This document shows, piece by piece, positions 8,183-16,831 of a DNA stretch of 64,000 nt. Below the pieces are notes generated by a model. It worked only from the letters and a program-made list of their open reading frames with translations. It was not told the DNA's origin and made no database searches. This DNA comes from Orlajensenia stereocauli (GTDB lineage: Bacteria; Actinomycetota; Actinomycetes; Actinomycetales; Microbacteriaceae), in NCBI RefSeq assembly GCF_039548895.1, contig NZ_JBCLVG010000001.1, one strand, 5' to 3'. Made by a program: the position numbers and the translations under genes. Each line of letters begins with the position of its first letter. Positions within the stretch are counted from its first letter, which is position 1.

Positions 8183-9807
8183 CATCCGTCACGACCCGAA
8201 CTGAGGTCCGCACCTCGTGGGTGCCGATGATCGGCCTGTTCCTGGCGCAGATCCTGATGTCGTACAACGTGTCGGCCCTGCCGGTGTCGCTCGGGGGCAT
8301 GGTCGACGACTTCGGTGTGCCCCCCACGGATGTCAGCACGGCGATCGTCACCTACGGACTCGTGGTGGCCGCGCTCGTCATGGTCGGTGCGAAGATCGGG
8401 CAGCGCGTCGGCTGGATCGTCGTGTTCCGCATCGTGGTCGTACTGTTCGCGGTGTCGGCCGTGACGATGATCCTCGCCCCGTCCATCGGCTGGGTCATCT
8501 TCGCGCAGGCCTTGGCCGGCGCTTCGGCGGCCATCATCGTGCCATCACTGGTCGCCCTCATCGCCGAGAATTACCGTGGTGACCAACAGGCGACGGCAAT
8601 CGGATCGCTGGGCTCCGCGCGCGCCCTGGCCGGCGTCAGCGCCTTCCTCATCGGCGGCACTCTTGCCACCCTCGTCGGCTGGCGCCAGGTCTTCGTGGTG
8701 GTCCTGATCCTCGCCGTCGCGGTCTTCATCCTCAGCTTCTGGCTGCGATCCGACAAGGGAAACCCCGGCGTCAAGATCGATGTGGTCGCTGCGATCCTGA
8801 TCGGCGCCGGCATCGTCCTGTTGACCTTGGGCGTCAACAACCTCAACTCGTGGGGTCTTCTGCAAGCGACGTCCAGTGCTCCGTTCGACATCGGCGGGAT
8901 CTCGCCCGCGCCGATCCTCATCGTGCTCGGCGTCGTGTTCGTGCAACTGTTCTTCCTCTGGACCCGCCGACGCACCAGGGCCGGCAAGGTCCCATTGGTG
9001 AGCTTGTCCGTCTTCGGCTCCTCCCGGGAACGGGCGGCGGTCTACGCCATGTTCATCGTCGTCTTCATGGAGGCCGCGCTCAACTTCACTGTGCCGCTCT
9101 ACATCCAGATCGTGCAGGGACGCACCCCGTTCGACACGTCGCTGGCGATGCTCCCGTTCAACCTGACGGTGTTCGTCACAGCCACATTGGTGGTGCGGTT
9201 CTACACAAGGTTCCCGCCCCGTACCATCGGCATGTTCTCGTTCGGACTCACCACTATCGCGCTGGTCTGGCTGTCCTTCGTCGTGACCAACAACTGGGAG
9301 ACCGTCCCGACGATCCTCGGTCTGGTCGTCTTCGGGATCGGCCAGGGCGCACTCGTCACACTCGTGTTCAACGTTCTGGTGACGGCATCGCCGAAGGAGC
9401 TCGCCGGCGACGTCGGCTCCGTGCGTGGCACCACCCAGAACCTCGCGTCAGCCGTCGGAACCGCCGTGGCGGGTGCGCTCCTCGTCGGCATCCTCACAGC
9501 CAACGTCGTCGGCGCCCTGTCCGGGAGCGTCGAGCTGCCGCCGTCCCTCGTGGCACAGGTCGACCTGGACAGCACGAACTTCGTCAGCAACGACCGACTC
9601 GAAGAGGTACTCGACGAGACGGATGCCACACCGGCGCAGGTCGATGCCGCCGTCGCGCTGAACGAGGAGGCCCGCCTCAGCGCCCTTCGCAGCGGACTGC
9701 TGATCCTGGCCGGCGTCAGCCTCCTCGCCATCGTGCCCGCCAGTCGACTCCCGAAGTACCGACCTCAGGAGATCCCGGAATCGGTTGCCACCGGAGAGCG
9801 CGAGTAG
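8179..9807 (+). CDS. MFS transporter, DHA2 (14-TM) type
   Basis: A 542-residue membrane protein with about 14 hydrophobic segments, the layout of the DHA2 drug:H+ antiporter family. Motif A is weakly kept in the TM2-TM3 loop (VGAKIGQRVGW), and the TM5 region has a motif C-like stretch (SARALAGVSAFLIGGTL). It has a long extracytoplasmic loop before the last helix. It overlaps the glutaminase gene by four bases, so it may export a metabolite linked to glutamine or glutamate rather than a drug; this is inference. Its 3' end overlaps the next ORF if that uses its TTG start. Confidence 0.82.
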   Translation: MTSVTTRTEVRTSWVPMIGLFLAQILMSYNVSALPVSLGGMVDDFGVPPTDVSTAIVTYGLVVAALVMVGAKIGQRVGWIVVFRIVVVLFAVSAVTMILAPSIGWVIFAQALAGASAAIIVPSLVALIAENYRGDQQATAIGSLGSARALAGVSAFLIGGTLATLVGWRQVFVVVLILAVAVFILSFWLRSDKGNPGVKIDVVAAILIGAGIVLLTLGVNNLNSWGLLQATSSAPFDIGGISPAPILIVLGVVFVQLFFLWTRRRTRAGKVPLVSLSVFGSSRERAAVYAMFIVVFMEAALNFTVPLYIQIVQGRTPFDTSLAMLPFNLTVFVTATLVVRFYTRFPPRTIGMFSFGLTTIALVWLSFVVTNNWETVPTILGLVVFGIGQGALVTLVFNVLVTASPKELAGDVGSVRGTTQNLASAVGTAVAGALLVGILTANVVGALSGSVELPPSLVAQVDLDSTNFVSNDRLEEVLDETDATPAQVDAAVALNEEARLSALRSGLLILAGVSLLAIVPASRLPKYRPQEIPESVATGERE

Positions 9808-10726
9808 CGTTCCCGTGGGCGGGCTGCGTGAGAGCGAACGCGCGGAGCAGGGTGCCCTGCGCCTGTCGATCGGGCTCTCGGTGGCGCTGGCCGCCATCGC
9901 CCTGATCGTGGGGGTCGCCTCCGGCACGCGCATCGTCATCTTCGATGGCGCCTATATGCTCATCGGCCTCATCCTGTCGTGGGCATCGCTGCGGGCGTCG
10001 AGCGCCGTGGCTGCAGGCCCCACCCGCCGGTTCCCGTTCGGCCGCGACGCTCTGGCGCCGTTCGTCGTCGCGATCCAGGGCGTTGCCATCGCGGGAACGC
10101 TGCTGTTCGCGGCAGGGGACGCCGTCGTGATCATCCGCGATGGCGGCACGGATGTGAACCCCGTCGTCATCGCGGCCTACGGCGCGGTGACGGCAACCAT
10201 TGGATCTGCTGTGGCCTGGTGGCTGCCACGGGCAGCGGGCAGGTCGGACCTCGTCGCGGCCGAGGCGGCGCAATGGCGCGCAGGAGCTGTTCTCAGCATC
10301 GTGATGACGGTTGGTGCGGTCGCCGCGTTGCTTATAGAGATGACCGACCTGCGGGAAGTCGTGCAGTACATCGACCCGGTGCTCGTCCTCATCTCGTGCG
10401 TCGTCCTCGTCCCGATTCCGATCCGACTGGTCCGGTCGGGTTTGAACGAACTCCTCGAGGGCGCACCGCCCCCCGCGACCACCGAGGAGATCGCTCGTGT
10501 CGTCGACGAGGTTCGGAACCGGTACGGGCTCGGCGAGCCCGCCATCCGCTCAAGCAAGGTGGGTCGGAAGCTCTACGTCGAGGTCGATTTCCTGGTGGCC
10601 GCGTCGCAATGGGATGTGAGCGAAGAGGACGGCGTCCGGCATGCAGTCATCGACGGTCTTTCGCATCTGGGGCTCGATGTATGGGCCACCGTGGCTCTCA
10701 CCACGGACCGCGACCTCGTCGACTAG
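9785..10726 (+). CDS. Divergent cation diffusion facilitator (CDF)-like transporter
   Basis: A 313-residue protein with six predicted helices and a C-terminal alpha/beta domain (about 210-313), the CDF plan. TM2 carries FDGAYMLIGLILS. The usual D-x3-D metal pair has lost its second Asp, and the TM5 H-x3-D pair reads as AAQWRAGAVLS with neither residue. This fits the branch annotated as predicted Co/Zn/Cd transporters (COG3965-like) rather than YiiP-type Zn exporters. The TTG start at 9785 has AGGAGA twelve bases upstream and overlaps the MFS gene by 23 bases; GTG 9815 is an alternative. It is the third gene of the glutaminase operon. Metal transport is doubtful without the ligands. Confidence 0.7.
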   Translation: MPPESASSVPVGGLRESERAEQGALRLSIGLSVALAAIALIVGVASGTRIVIFDGAYMLIGLILSWASLRASSAVAAGPTRRFPFGRDALAPFVVAIQGVAIAGTLLFAAGDAVVIIRDGGTDVNPVVIAAYGAVTATIGSAVAWWLPRAAGRSDLVAAEAAQWRAGAVLSIVMTVGAVAALLIEMTDLREVVQYIDPVLVLISCVVLVPIPIRLVRSGLNELLEGAPPPATTEEIARVVDEVRNRYGLGEPAIRSSKVGRKLYVEVDFLVAASQWDVSEEDGVRHAVIDGLSHLGLDVWATVALTTDRDLVD

Positions 10727-10819
10727 GAGGCTCCGCGTCCTGCGGGCGGCCCGGTCGACGTACCTGTCACCGGACCGGCAGTGCGGGTTGCACGCGCAGA
10801 TCGACAGGTCAGGGGCCGG

Positions 10820-11343
10820 TCAGGTCCAGCCGTACCTGGCGCGCAGAGCGCTCTCGACGAGCTCGTACCGTCGCCGGTCGAGCGCGGCGGCCTCCCGCCG
10901 CATCCCGGTACGGCTCACCCGGAAGATGCGATCGATGTTCACCCAGCTCGCCCGCCCCTCGGCGTCCCACGGTCCGACTCCGAGTTCCACGAAGCCGCGC
11001 TCGCCCGCGTGGTCCTTGCTGGTGAGCTGGGCCGCCAACAGCGTTCCTGAGGGCTCAGCGGCGACGACCACGACGGGACGGTCCTTGCCGCGCCCGTCGT
11101 TCTCCTCGTAGGCACCCAGGTCCACACGATCTCGCCGGGGTCGGGATCGCCGTCCGTGGTCGGCGAGTACGTCATGCGCACAGCTCCGACGCTGCGCGGG
11201 TCGAGCTCGACCGTGGCGGAGGCACTGCCCTCCCGAACCGTGTGGGGGGCACCGGATGCGACCGGCACGTCTGAGGTGCGCTGGCCGCGCAGCATCCGCC
11301 CCACGCTTGCGAGGAAGGCCGGGAATCCATTCGATGTCGCCAC
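10820..11343 (-). pseudogene. PemK/MazF-family toxin-like gene, frameshifted
   Basis: From GTG 11343 the frame runs to GEIVWTWVP (about residue 77). The family sequence then continues in another frame from 11110 as YEENDGRGKDRPVVVVA and on to RARYGWT at the stop near 10820. Joined, the two parts give a protein of about 174 residues of the actinobacterial chromosomal PemK/MazF-like family, whose barrel begins GEIVW-x-W-V-P and has K-x-RP-V. One base appears to be missing at 11110-11113. No antitoxin gene is adjacent; many actinobacterial members of this family also stand alone. It is either a real pseudogene or an assembly error. The amt terminator lies just upstream. Confidence 0.75.
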
Positions 11344-11370
11344 CCCCGCACCATAGCAAGCACACGAAAA

Positions 11371-11398
11371 GGGGCGGTGGAGTCTCCTCCACCGCCCC
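11371..11398 (-). terminator. Intrinsic terminator of the ammonium transporter gene
   Basis: A 12-bp perfect stem (11371-11382 with 11387-11398) and a four-base loop are followed on the minus strand by TTTTCGTG. It lies 31 bases past the amt stop. A second short hairpin (11401-11407 with 11415-11421) sits between them. Confidence 0.85.
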
Positions 11399-11429
11399 GC
11401 ACCGCCAGGTTCCGTGGCGGTGTCCCGTG

Positions 11430-12689
11430 TTACACGGTCTCGAGCGCGTAGCCCTCTTCGCCGTGAACGATCGTGTCGACTCCGGCGACCTCGTCCTCGT
11501 TGGTGATCCGGAAGCCCATGGTCTTCTGGATGATCCAGCCGATGGCGAAGGCCATGACGAAGGAGTAGACCAGCACGACGAACGCTGCCGCGAACTGCTT
11601 CCAGAGCTGCTCGAACGAACCGGTGTCGATGAGGCCGATGCCGGCGCCGAAGATGCCGATGTAGAGCGTTCCGATCAGGCCGCCGACCAGGTGGATGCCG
11701 ACGACGTCGAGCGAGTCGTCGAAGCCGAGCTTGAACTTGAGGTCGATCGCGATGGCGCAGACGGCACCGGCGAGGATGCCCAGCACGATGGCCCAGCCCG
11801 GCGTCAGGATGTTGCAGGCAGGGGTGATGGCGACGAGGCCGGCGACGGCACCGGATGCTGCACCGATGGCCGTCGGCTTGCCGTCCTTGAGCTTCTCGAC
11901 GACGAGCCAGCCGAGGATGGCTGCTGCCGGAGCGGCGAGGGTGTTGATCCAGGCGATGGCGGCGACGCCGTCGACGGCGGCCTCGGAGCCGGCGTTGAAG
12001 CCGAACCAGCCGAACCAGAGCAGGGCGGCACCGAGCAGGGTGAGCGGCACGTTGTGCGGCTTCTGGATGCCCTTCTGGAATCCGACGCGCTTGCCGAGGA
12101 CAAGGGCGAGGGCGAGGGCTGCTGCGCCGGCGTTGATGTGAACGGCGGTTCCACCGGCGAAGTCGTTGACTCCCCAGACCGGAGCCCAGCCTTCAGCGAG
12201 GTTGAACACCATGAATGCGACGGGGAAGTAGACGAGCGTGACCCAGATGGCCGCGAAGACGATCCATGCACCGAACTTCGCGCGGTCGGCGATCGCGCCC
12301 GAGATCAGGGCGACGGTGATGATGGCGAAGGTCGCCTGGAAGCCGGCGAATGCCAAGCCGGGCAGGTCGGGGTCCATCGCGCCGCCCTCGCCGAGGCCGA
12401 GGAGGCTGGTGAGGCCGATCGAGCCGTCGAAGGGGTTGCCGACGATGCCGGGGATGAGCGGCGTGCCGAACGCGAGTCCGTAGCCGTAGAGCACCCAGAG
12501 CACACCGACCAGCGCCATGGCGCCGAAGCTCATCATCATCATCGAGATGACGCTCTTGGCTTTCACCATCCCGCCGTAGAAGAATGCGACGCCGGGCGTC
12601 ATGAGAAGAACGAGTGCCGCTGCGACGAGCAGCCACAGCGAGTTAACGCTCGTGGCCGCGTCGTAGTCGGCTGCTGCAGTCAACAACAT
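11430..12689 (-). CDS. amt: Ammonium transporter (Amt family)
   Basis: A 419-residue protein with 11 predicted membrane helices that moves ammonium across the cytoplasmic membrane. TM1 shows LVAAALVLLMTPGVAFFYGG, the Amt signature. NDFAGGTAVHINAGAAALA contains the first pore histidine and DVVGIHLVGGLIGT the second. ATG 12689 is preceded by GGGAGA nine bases upstream, which favours it over the longer frame from 12725. There is no glnK or glnD behind it, unlike many bacteria; it is followed by a terminator. A GlnR-like site lies about 113 bases upstream, suggesting induction under nitrogen limitation. Confidence 0.96.
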   Translation of the reverse strand: MLLTAAADYDAATSVNSLWLLVAAALVLLMTPGVAFFYGGMVKAKSVISMMMMSFGAMALVGVLWVLYGYGLAFGTPLIPGIVGNPFDGSIGLTSLLGLGEGGAMDPDLPGLAFAGFQATFAIITVALISGAIADRAKFGAWIVFAAIWVTLVYFPVAFMVFNLAEGWAPVWGVNDFAGGTAVHINAGAAALALALVLGKRVGFQKGIQKPHNVPLTLLGAALLWFGWFGFNAGSEAAVDGVAAIAWINTLAAPAAAILGWLVVEKLKDGKPTAIGAASGAVAGLVAITPACNILTPGWAIVLGILAGAVCAIAIDLKFKLGFDDSLDVVGIHLVGGLIGTLYIGIFGAGIGLIDTGSFEQLWKQFAAAFVVLVYSFVMAFAIGWIIQKTMGFRITNEDEVAGVDTIVHGEEGYALETV

Positions 12690-12801
12690 ACGAATGGTCT
12701 CCCTTGGGGTCTGTGCTCGGGACACCAGGCAACCGCCTGCGGCTCCACCGGTGTGTAGACGTCAGTTTTGACGCGGCACGTTTCGTCGGGGAGGTTCGGA
12801 T

Positions 12802-12817
12802 GTTTCGGGTCTGTTAC
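12802..12817 (-). promoter_or_regulatory. GlnR-like operator upstream of amt
   Basis: On the minus strand GTAAC-AGACCC-GAAAC matches the GTnAC-n6-GAAAC half-site pair described for GlnR in Streptomyces. It lies about 113 bases before the amt ATG. A weaker, oppositely oriented GTAAA-n6-GTTTC is at 12833-12848. Amt genes are classic GlnR targets, so the context supports the match, but the motif is short. Confidence 0.45.
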
Positions 12818-12904
12818 GTGAACGGCCCGTTCGTAAACATCGTGTTTCGTGCCGCCCGGAATCTCCCGACTGATGCTGGTGCTCGGCTGGGAGATCCTGC
12901 GACG

Positions 12905-13948
12905 TCAGTCGTGCGGAGGGAGTTCGCCAGTCGTGAGGGCGATGAGACGCGACATCGCACGCAGGTACTTCTTGCGATACCCGCCGGCGAGCATGGTCTC
13001 GTCGAAGACCTCGCTGAGGGGGAACCCGCTGGCGATGATGGGGATCTCCGCGTCGTAGACGCGGTCGATGAATGCCACGAGACGCAGGGCATCCGTCTGG
13101 TCGTGCAATTCGTGCACTCCGCTGAGGGCGATGACGTCGAGCGCATCGATGACCTTGACGTACTTCGACGGATGCACTGTGGCGAGGTGGGCCATGAGGC
13201 CGTCGAAGGTGTCGAGCGACACGCGCTCGCCCTTCTCCCCCATGCCGGCGACCATGCGGTCGAGCGCATCGTCGTCGACGCTGACGGCGGCGCCCTCGAC
13301 ATCGCGACGGCGGTAGTCCAGTCCGTCGATGCGGATGGTGCGGAACTGCGCCGACAGGGCCTGGATCTCCCGCAGGAAGTCGGAGGCGGCGAATCGGCCC
13401 TCGCCGAGGGCGTTCGGCGGCGTGTTCGAGGTGGCGGCCACCTGGGTGCCCGTGGCCATCAGCTCGCCGAGCAGGCGGGTCATGAGCATGGTGTCGCCCG
13501 GGTCGTCGAGCTCGAACTCGTCGATGCAGATGAGCTGGGTGCCGGTGAGCAGCTTGACCGTCGGGGCATAGCCGAGTGCGCCGACGAGGGCCGTGTACTC
13601 GATGAAGGTGCCGAAGTACTTCCGCCCAGGTGCCTGGTGCCAGAGGGCTGCGAGCAGGTGGGTCTTGCCGACGCCGAAGCCGCCGTCGAGGTAGATGCCG
13701 GGCAGGGCGGCCTTGGGCTTGCGGTTGCGGGAGAAGAACCCGCCGGGGCGCTGCGCCCTCCACACGCCGGCGAACTCGTGCAGAGCCTCGACGGCCTCGA
13801 GCTGCGACGGGTAGTTCGAGTCCGGACGGTAGGACTCGAACGACGCGTGCTCGAACTGGGGCGGCGGAACGAGCTCAGCAGCGATCTCTGCCCCGGTGAT
13901 GCTCGGTGAACGGTCGGTCAGGCGGATGACGGGACGAGCCGGAGACAT
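12905..13948 (-). CDS. zapE: Cell division protein ZapE, AFG1-like AAA ATPase
   Basis: A 347-residue P-loop ATPase. Walker A is GGFGVGKTHLL near residue 90 and Walker B LICIDEFELDDP near 143. EYTALVGALG and the C-terminal VIASGFPLSEVF are typical of the AFG1/ZapE family. In E. coli ZapE acts at the Z-ring during late constriction and under stress; whether the role is the same in actinobacteria is less certain. The start at ATG 13948 (MSPARP) has no strong ribosome-binding site, so a leaderless or weakly translated mRNA is possible. The gene diverges from the sulfurtransferase gene and lies upstream of amt on the same strand, 215 bases away. Confidence 0.88.
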   Translation of the reverse strand: MSPARPVIRLTDRSPSITGAEIAAELVPPPQFEHASFESYRPDSNYPSQLEAVEALHEFAGVWRAQRPGGFFSRNRKPKAALPGIYLDGGFGVGKTHLLAALWHQAPGRKYFGTFIEYTALVGALGYAPTVKLLTGTQLICIDEFELDDPGDTMLMTRLLGELMATGTQVAATSNTPPNALGEGRFAASDFLREIQALSAQFRTIRIDGLDYRRRDVEGAAVSVDDDALDRMVAGMGEKGERVSLDTFDGLMAHLATVHPSKYVKVIDALDVIALSGVHELHDQTDALRLVAFIDRVYDAEIPIIASGFPLSEVFDETMLAGGYRKKYLRAMSRLIALTTGELPPHD

Positions 13949-14092
13949 GCGTTCGAGGTTTCGTTTCTGTTCGTTTCGCGACGGGCTGCAGTCGCCTTCG
14001 TGCGCCGCGTAGGTTGGAGAGCGGACAGACCACCAGCCTAATCCGCTTCCCCTCATCCCCCGCCTGACCAGGCTCACCCAGGAGGTTCCCCC

Positions 14093-14998
14093 ATGACCGT
14101 CGACCCCGACCCGTCGCCGAAGTTCAGCGCCTACGCCCACCCGGAGCGGCTCGTCTCCACGGCCTGGCTCGCCGCGAACCTCGATCGCCCCGGACTCGTC
14201 GTGGTGGAGTCCGACGAGGACGTCCTCCTGTACGAGACCGGTCACATCCCTGGTGCCGTGAAGATCGACTGGCACACCGACCTCAACGACGACGTCACCC
14301 GCGACTACATCGACGGCGAGCGCTTCGCCGCCCTGCTGGGCTCGAAGGGCATCGCCCGGGACACCACAGTCGTCATCTACGGCGACAAGAACAACTGGTG
14401 GGCCGCGTACGCGCTCTGGGTCTTCACCCTGTTCGGCCACGAGGACGTGCGCCTGCTCGACGGCGGACGCGACCTCTGGATCGCCGAGGGACGCGAGACG
14501 ACGACGGATGCCTCGACTCCCGTGCCCGTCGAGTACCCCGTGATCGCCCGTGACGATGCCACCATCCGCGCCTTCAAGGACGACGTGCTTGCCCACTTCG
14601 GCAATCCGCTCATCGACGTGCGCTCCCCAGAGGAGTACAGCGGCGTCCGCACGACCATGCCGGCCTACCCCGAGGAGGGTGCACTCCGCGGCGGACACAT
14701 CCCGTCGGCGGCATCGGTTCCCTGGGCACGGGCCGCGGCACCCGACGCGACGTTCAAGACCCGCGCCGAGCTCGACGACATCTACCTCGGCGAGGCCGGG
14801 CTCGAGGCCGGCGACGAGATCATCGCCTACTGCCGCATCGGTGAGCGCTCGAGCCACACGTGGTTCGTGCTCACCCACCTGCTCGGGTTCGAGAACGTGC
14901 GCAACTACGACGGATCCTGGACCGAGTGGGGATCCGCCGTGCGGGTTCCCATCGTCAAGGGGAGCGAGCCGGGCGAGGCACCAGCGGCCCGCGTCTGA
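14093..14998 (+). CDS. Sulfurtransferase (rhodanese; thiosulfate or 3-mercaptopyruvate type)
   Basis: A 301-residue protein with two tandem rhodanese domains. The second carries the catalytic loop YCRIGERSSHTW with Cys247. The first has DKNNWWAAYALWVF at the matching place and no cysteine, as usual in two-domain enzymes. It transfers a sulfane sulfur from thiosulfate or mercaptopyruvate to cyanide or a thiol acceptor. The loop CRIGERS resembles actinobacterial thiosulfate sulfurtransferases, but the substrate cannot be settled by eye. AGGAGG lies ten bases before the ATG. A SufE-like gene follows 55 bases later, a pairing common in actinobacteria that suggests a persulfide hand-over. Confidence 0.92.
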   Translation: MTVDPDPSPKFSAYAHPERLVSTAWLAANLDRPGLVVVESDEDVLLYETGHIPGAVKIDWHTDLNDDVTRDYIDGERFAALLGSKGIARDTTVVIYGDKNNWWAAYALWVFTLFGHEDVRLLDGGRDLWIAEGRETTTDASTPVPVEYPVIARDDATIRAFKDDVLAHFGNPLIDVRSPEEYSGVRTTMPAYPEEGALRGGHIPSAASVPWARAAAPDATFKTRAELDDIYLGEAGLEAGDEIIAYCRIGERSSHTWFVLTHLLGFENVRNYDGSWTEWGSAVRVPIVKGSEPGEAPAARV

Positions 14999-15053
14999 TC
15001 AGTCGGCGCCTCATGCGCCGACGATGTCTGCGTCGGGAAGTGGGAGGATTGAG

Positions 15054-15494
15054 ATGATGAACGAGATTCCCCTTCCCGACCAGCTCGCCGAGATCCGAGA
15101 CGACTTCCTGGCCCTCGCGGTGCCCGATCGCCTGCAGATGCTGTTGGAGTTCTCCAACGAGCTGCCGGAGCTGCCCGAGCGCTACCGGGATCACCCCGAC
15201 CTGTTCGAGAGAGTGGAGGAGTGCCAGTCGCCGGTCTTCATCTTCGTGGAGGTGGATGACGGCCTCGTGCACCTCTATGCCACGGCCCCGCGCGAAGCCC
15301 CGACCACGCGTGGGTTCGCCTCGATCCTCGCGCAGGGACTCGACTCGCTGACCGTCGACCAGGTCCTCGCGATTCCCGATGACTTCCCGCTGACCATCGG
15401 CCTCACCGAGGCCGTCTCCCCCTTGCGCATCCGGGGCATGACGGCGCTGCTCGGCCGCGCCAAGCGCCAGCTGCGCGAGCGCGCCGCGGCCTGA
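15054..15494 (+). CDS. SufE family protein
   Basis: A 146-residue SufE-fold protein. Cys57 in VEECQSPVFI is the expected sulfur-accepting cysteine, and the downstream SPLRIRGMTALLGRAKR is the conserved C-terminal SufE stretch. SufE proteins take a persulfide from a cysteine desulfurase and pass it to an Fe-S scaffold. No suf genes are present here. The partner in this position is more likely the preceding sulfurtransferase. ATG 15054 has GGGAGG six bases upstream and is immediately followed by a second ATG (15057), which could also start the protein. Confidence 0.88.
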   Translation: MMNEIPLPDQLAEIRDDFLALAVPDRLQMLLEFSNELPELPERYRDHPDLFERVEECQSPVFIFVEVDDGLVHLYATAPREAPTTRGFASILAQGLDSLTVDQVLAIPDDFPLTIGLTEAVSPLRIRGMTALLGRAKRQLRERAAA

Positions 15495-15561
15495 GCCTGC
15501 GGCATCCGCCGATCTCAGTCGACCCCGCTGCACCAGCCGCATCTGCTGCCCCTCGCCGTGA

Positions 15562-16752
15562 TCAGCCCTCGAGGCCGCTCAACCACGCTCCGACGCTGCG
15601 CTCCCATCGATCGGAGTCGTAGTTCCACAGCCTGGCGTGCCGCGCGACTCCCCACTCGTCATAGCTGACGATGTCGGGGCGGAGTGCGGCCAAGCGGGCT
15701 GAGCCGTTGTGCGGAACGAAGCCGTCGTCGCGGCTGTGCAGGATGTGGATGGGCACCGTCAGCCGACCCGCCTGTCGGAGCACGTCGAGACGGGCGAAGT
15801 CGATCGGGTTGGCCAGGCCGCTGATGGTGCGCCCCCACCCGTTGCCGAGGGTCCCCACGACGGTGCGCGTGATCGGCTCGGGCAGGCGGTTGAGCGTGCC
15901 CTGGAACGCGAGGATGTCGTGCCAGTCCACGGCCGGCGAATCGAGCACGATGCCGGTGACGGATGCCGCATGCTGGGAGCGCAGTACCGTCTGCAGAGAG
16001 ATGGCGCCGCCCATCGACCAACCGGCGAGCACCACACCTCCGGCGCCGTGGTCCCGAGCGAAGAGCAGGGCACTCTCGACGTCCCGCCACTCGGTGTCGC
16101 CGAGGCCGTAGCGGCCGTCGGCACTGTCGGGTGCCTCGCCGTCGTTGCGGTAGGAGACGATGAGGCAGGTGTAGCCGGCGCGATGGAACGTCTCCACGGC
16201 GCGCAGGCACTCCGGTCGTCGGCCGCCCCATCCGTGCACCATCACGACCCACCGGTCCGTCGGCTCGGCGGCCGGGATGAGCCAGGCCGGGGCTGGGCCG
16301 CGCTCGGTCTCGATGGTGACGTCGGAGTACGGATGCCCGAACTCGCCGGGAGCCAGGTGGAACCAGCTGCCGAGCCTGCCGCGGTCCACACTCCTCAGGT
16401 CGCCGAAGTCCACGCCGATGATGTGCCGCGTCACTGCGACGGCGCCGCCGCCGGTGATGTCGCCGACCCTGGCATGCCCCTCGTCGTCGTCGAACCAGAA
16501 GCTGTACCGGCCCGGAGTGCGGGAATCGCCGTCGGCGTCGAACTCGATCTCGCCGTGCTCGAGATCGACCCTGCGCACGCGCACCGGCTCCGTGCGCTTG
16601 GCTCGGGGCACGACGATCGTCCGCACGAAGCGGGTCACGACCGCCAGCGCTCCGAGCAGCATGACGATCCAGAACGAGACGGCCACGATGCCCGTGACGA
16701 GGATTCCGACACGCCGCGCGAACCGGGGCGCGTCGGCGTCATCCTGCGGCAT
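15562..16752 (-). CDS. Membrane-anchored alpha/beta hydrolase
   Basis: A 396-residue protein from ATG 16752, which has AAGGGGG nine bases upstream; ATG 16770 is also in frame but has no ribosome-binding site. One transmembrane helix sits at about residues 14-38. A beta-rich middle region follows, then an alpha/beta hydrolase domain from about 160 with VHGWGGRRPEC (oxyanion region), nucleophile elbow GWSMGG, Asp in HSRDDGFVP and His in GVARHARLWN. It belongs to the peptidase S9/BAAT-like hydrolases by appearance. The substrate is unknown. It is transcribed towards the SufE gene and away from DUF3000. Confidence 0.8.
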   Translation of the reverse strand: MPQDDADAPRFARRVGILVTGIVAVSFWIVMLLGALAVVTRFVRTIVVPRAKRTEPVRVRRVDLEHGEIEFDADGDSRTPGRYSFWFDDDEGHARVGDITGGGAVAVTRHIIGVDFGDLRSVDRGRLGSWFHLAPGEFGHPYSDVTIETERGPAPAWLIPAAEPTDRWVVMVHGWGGRRPECLRAVETFHRAGYTCLIVSYRNDGEAPDSADGRYGLGDTEWRDVESALLFARDHGAGGVVLAGWSMGGAISLQTVLRSQHAASVTGIVLDSPAVDWHDILAFQGTLNRLPEPITRTVVGTLGNGWGRTISGLANPIDFARLDVLRQAGRLTVPIHILHSRDDGFVPHNGSARLAALRPDIVSYDEWGVARHARLWNYDSDRWERSVGAWLSGLEG

Positions 16753-16831
16753 CCGCGGGGCCCCCTTCATCGCCGACGAGCAGTCGGCGTGCCTGAAGGA
16801 CGCCGATGCGAAAAGACTCTAGTCTGCACAC

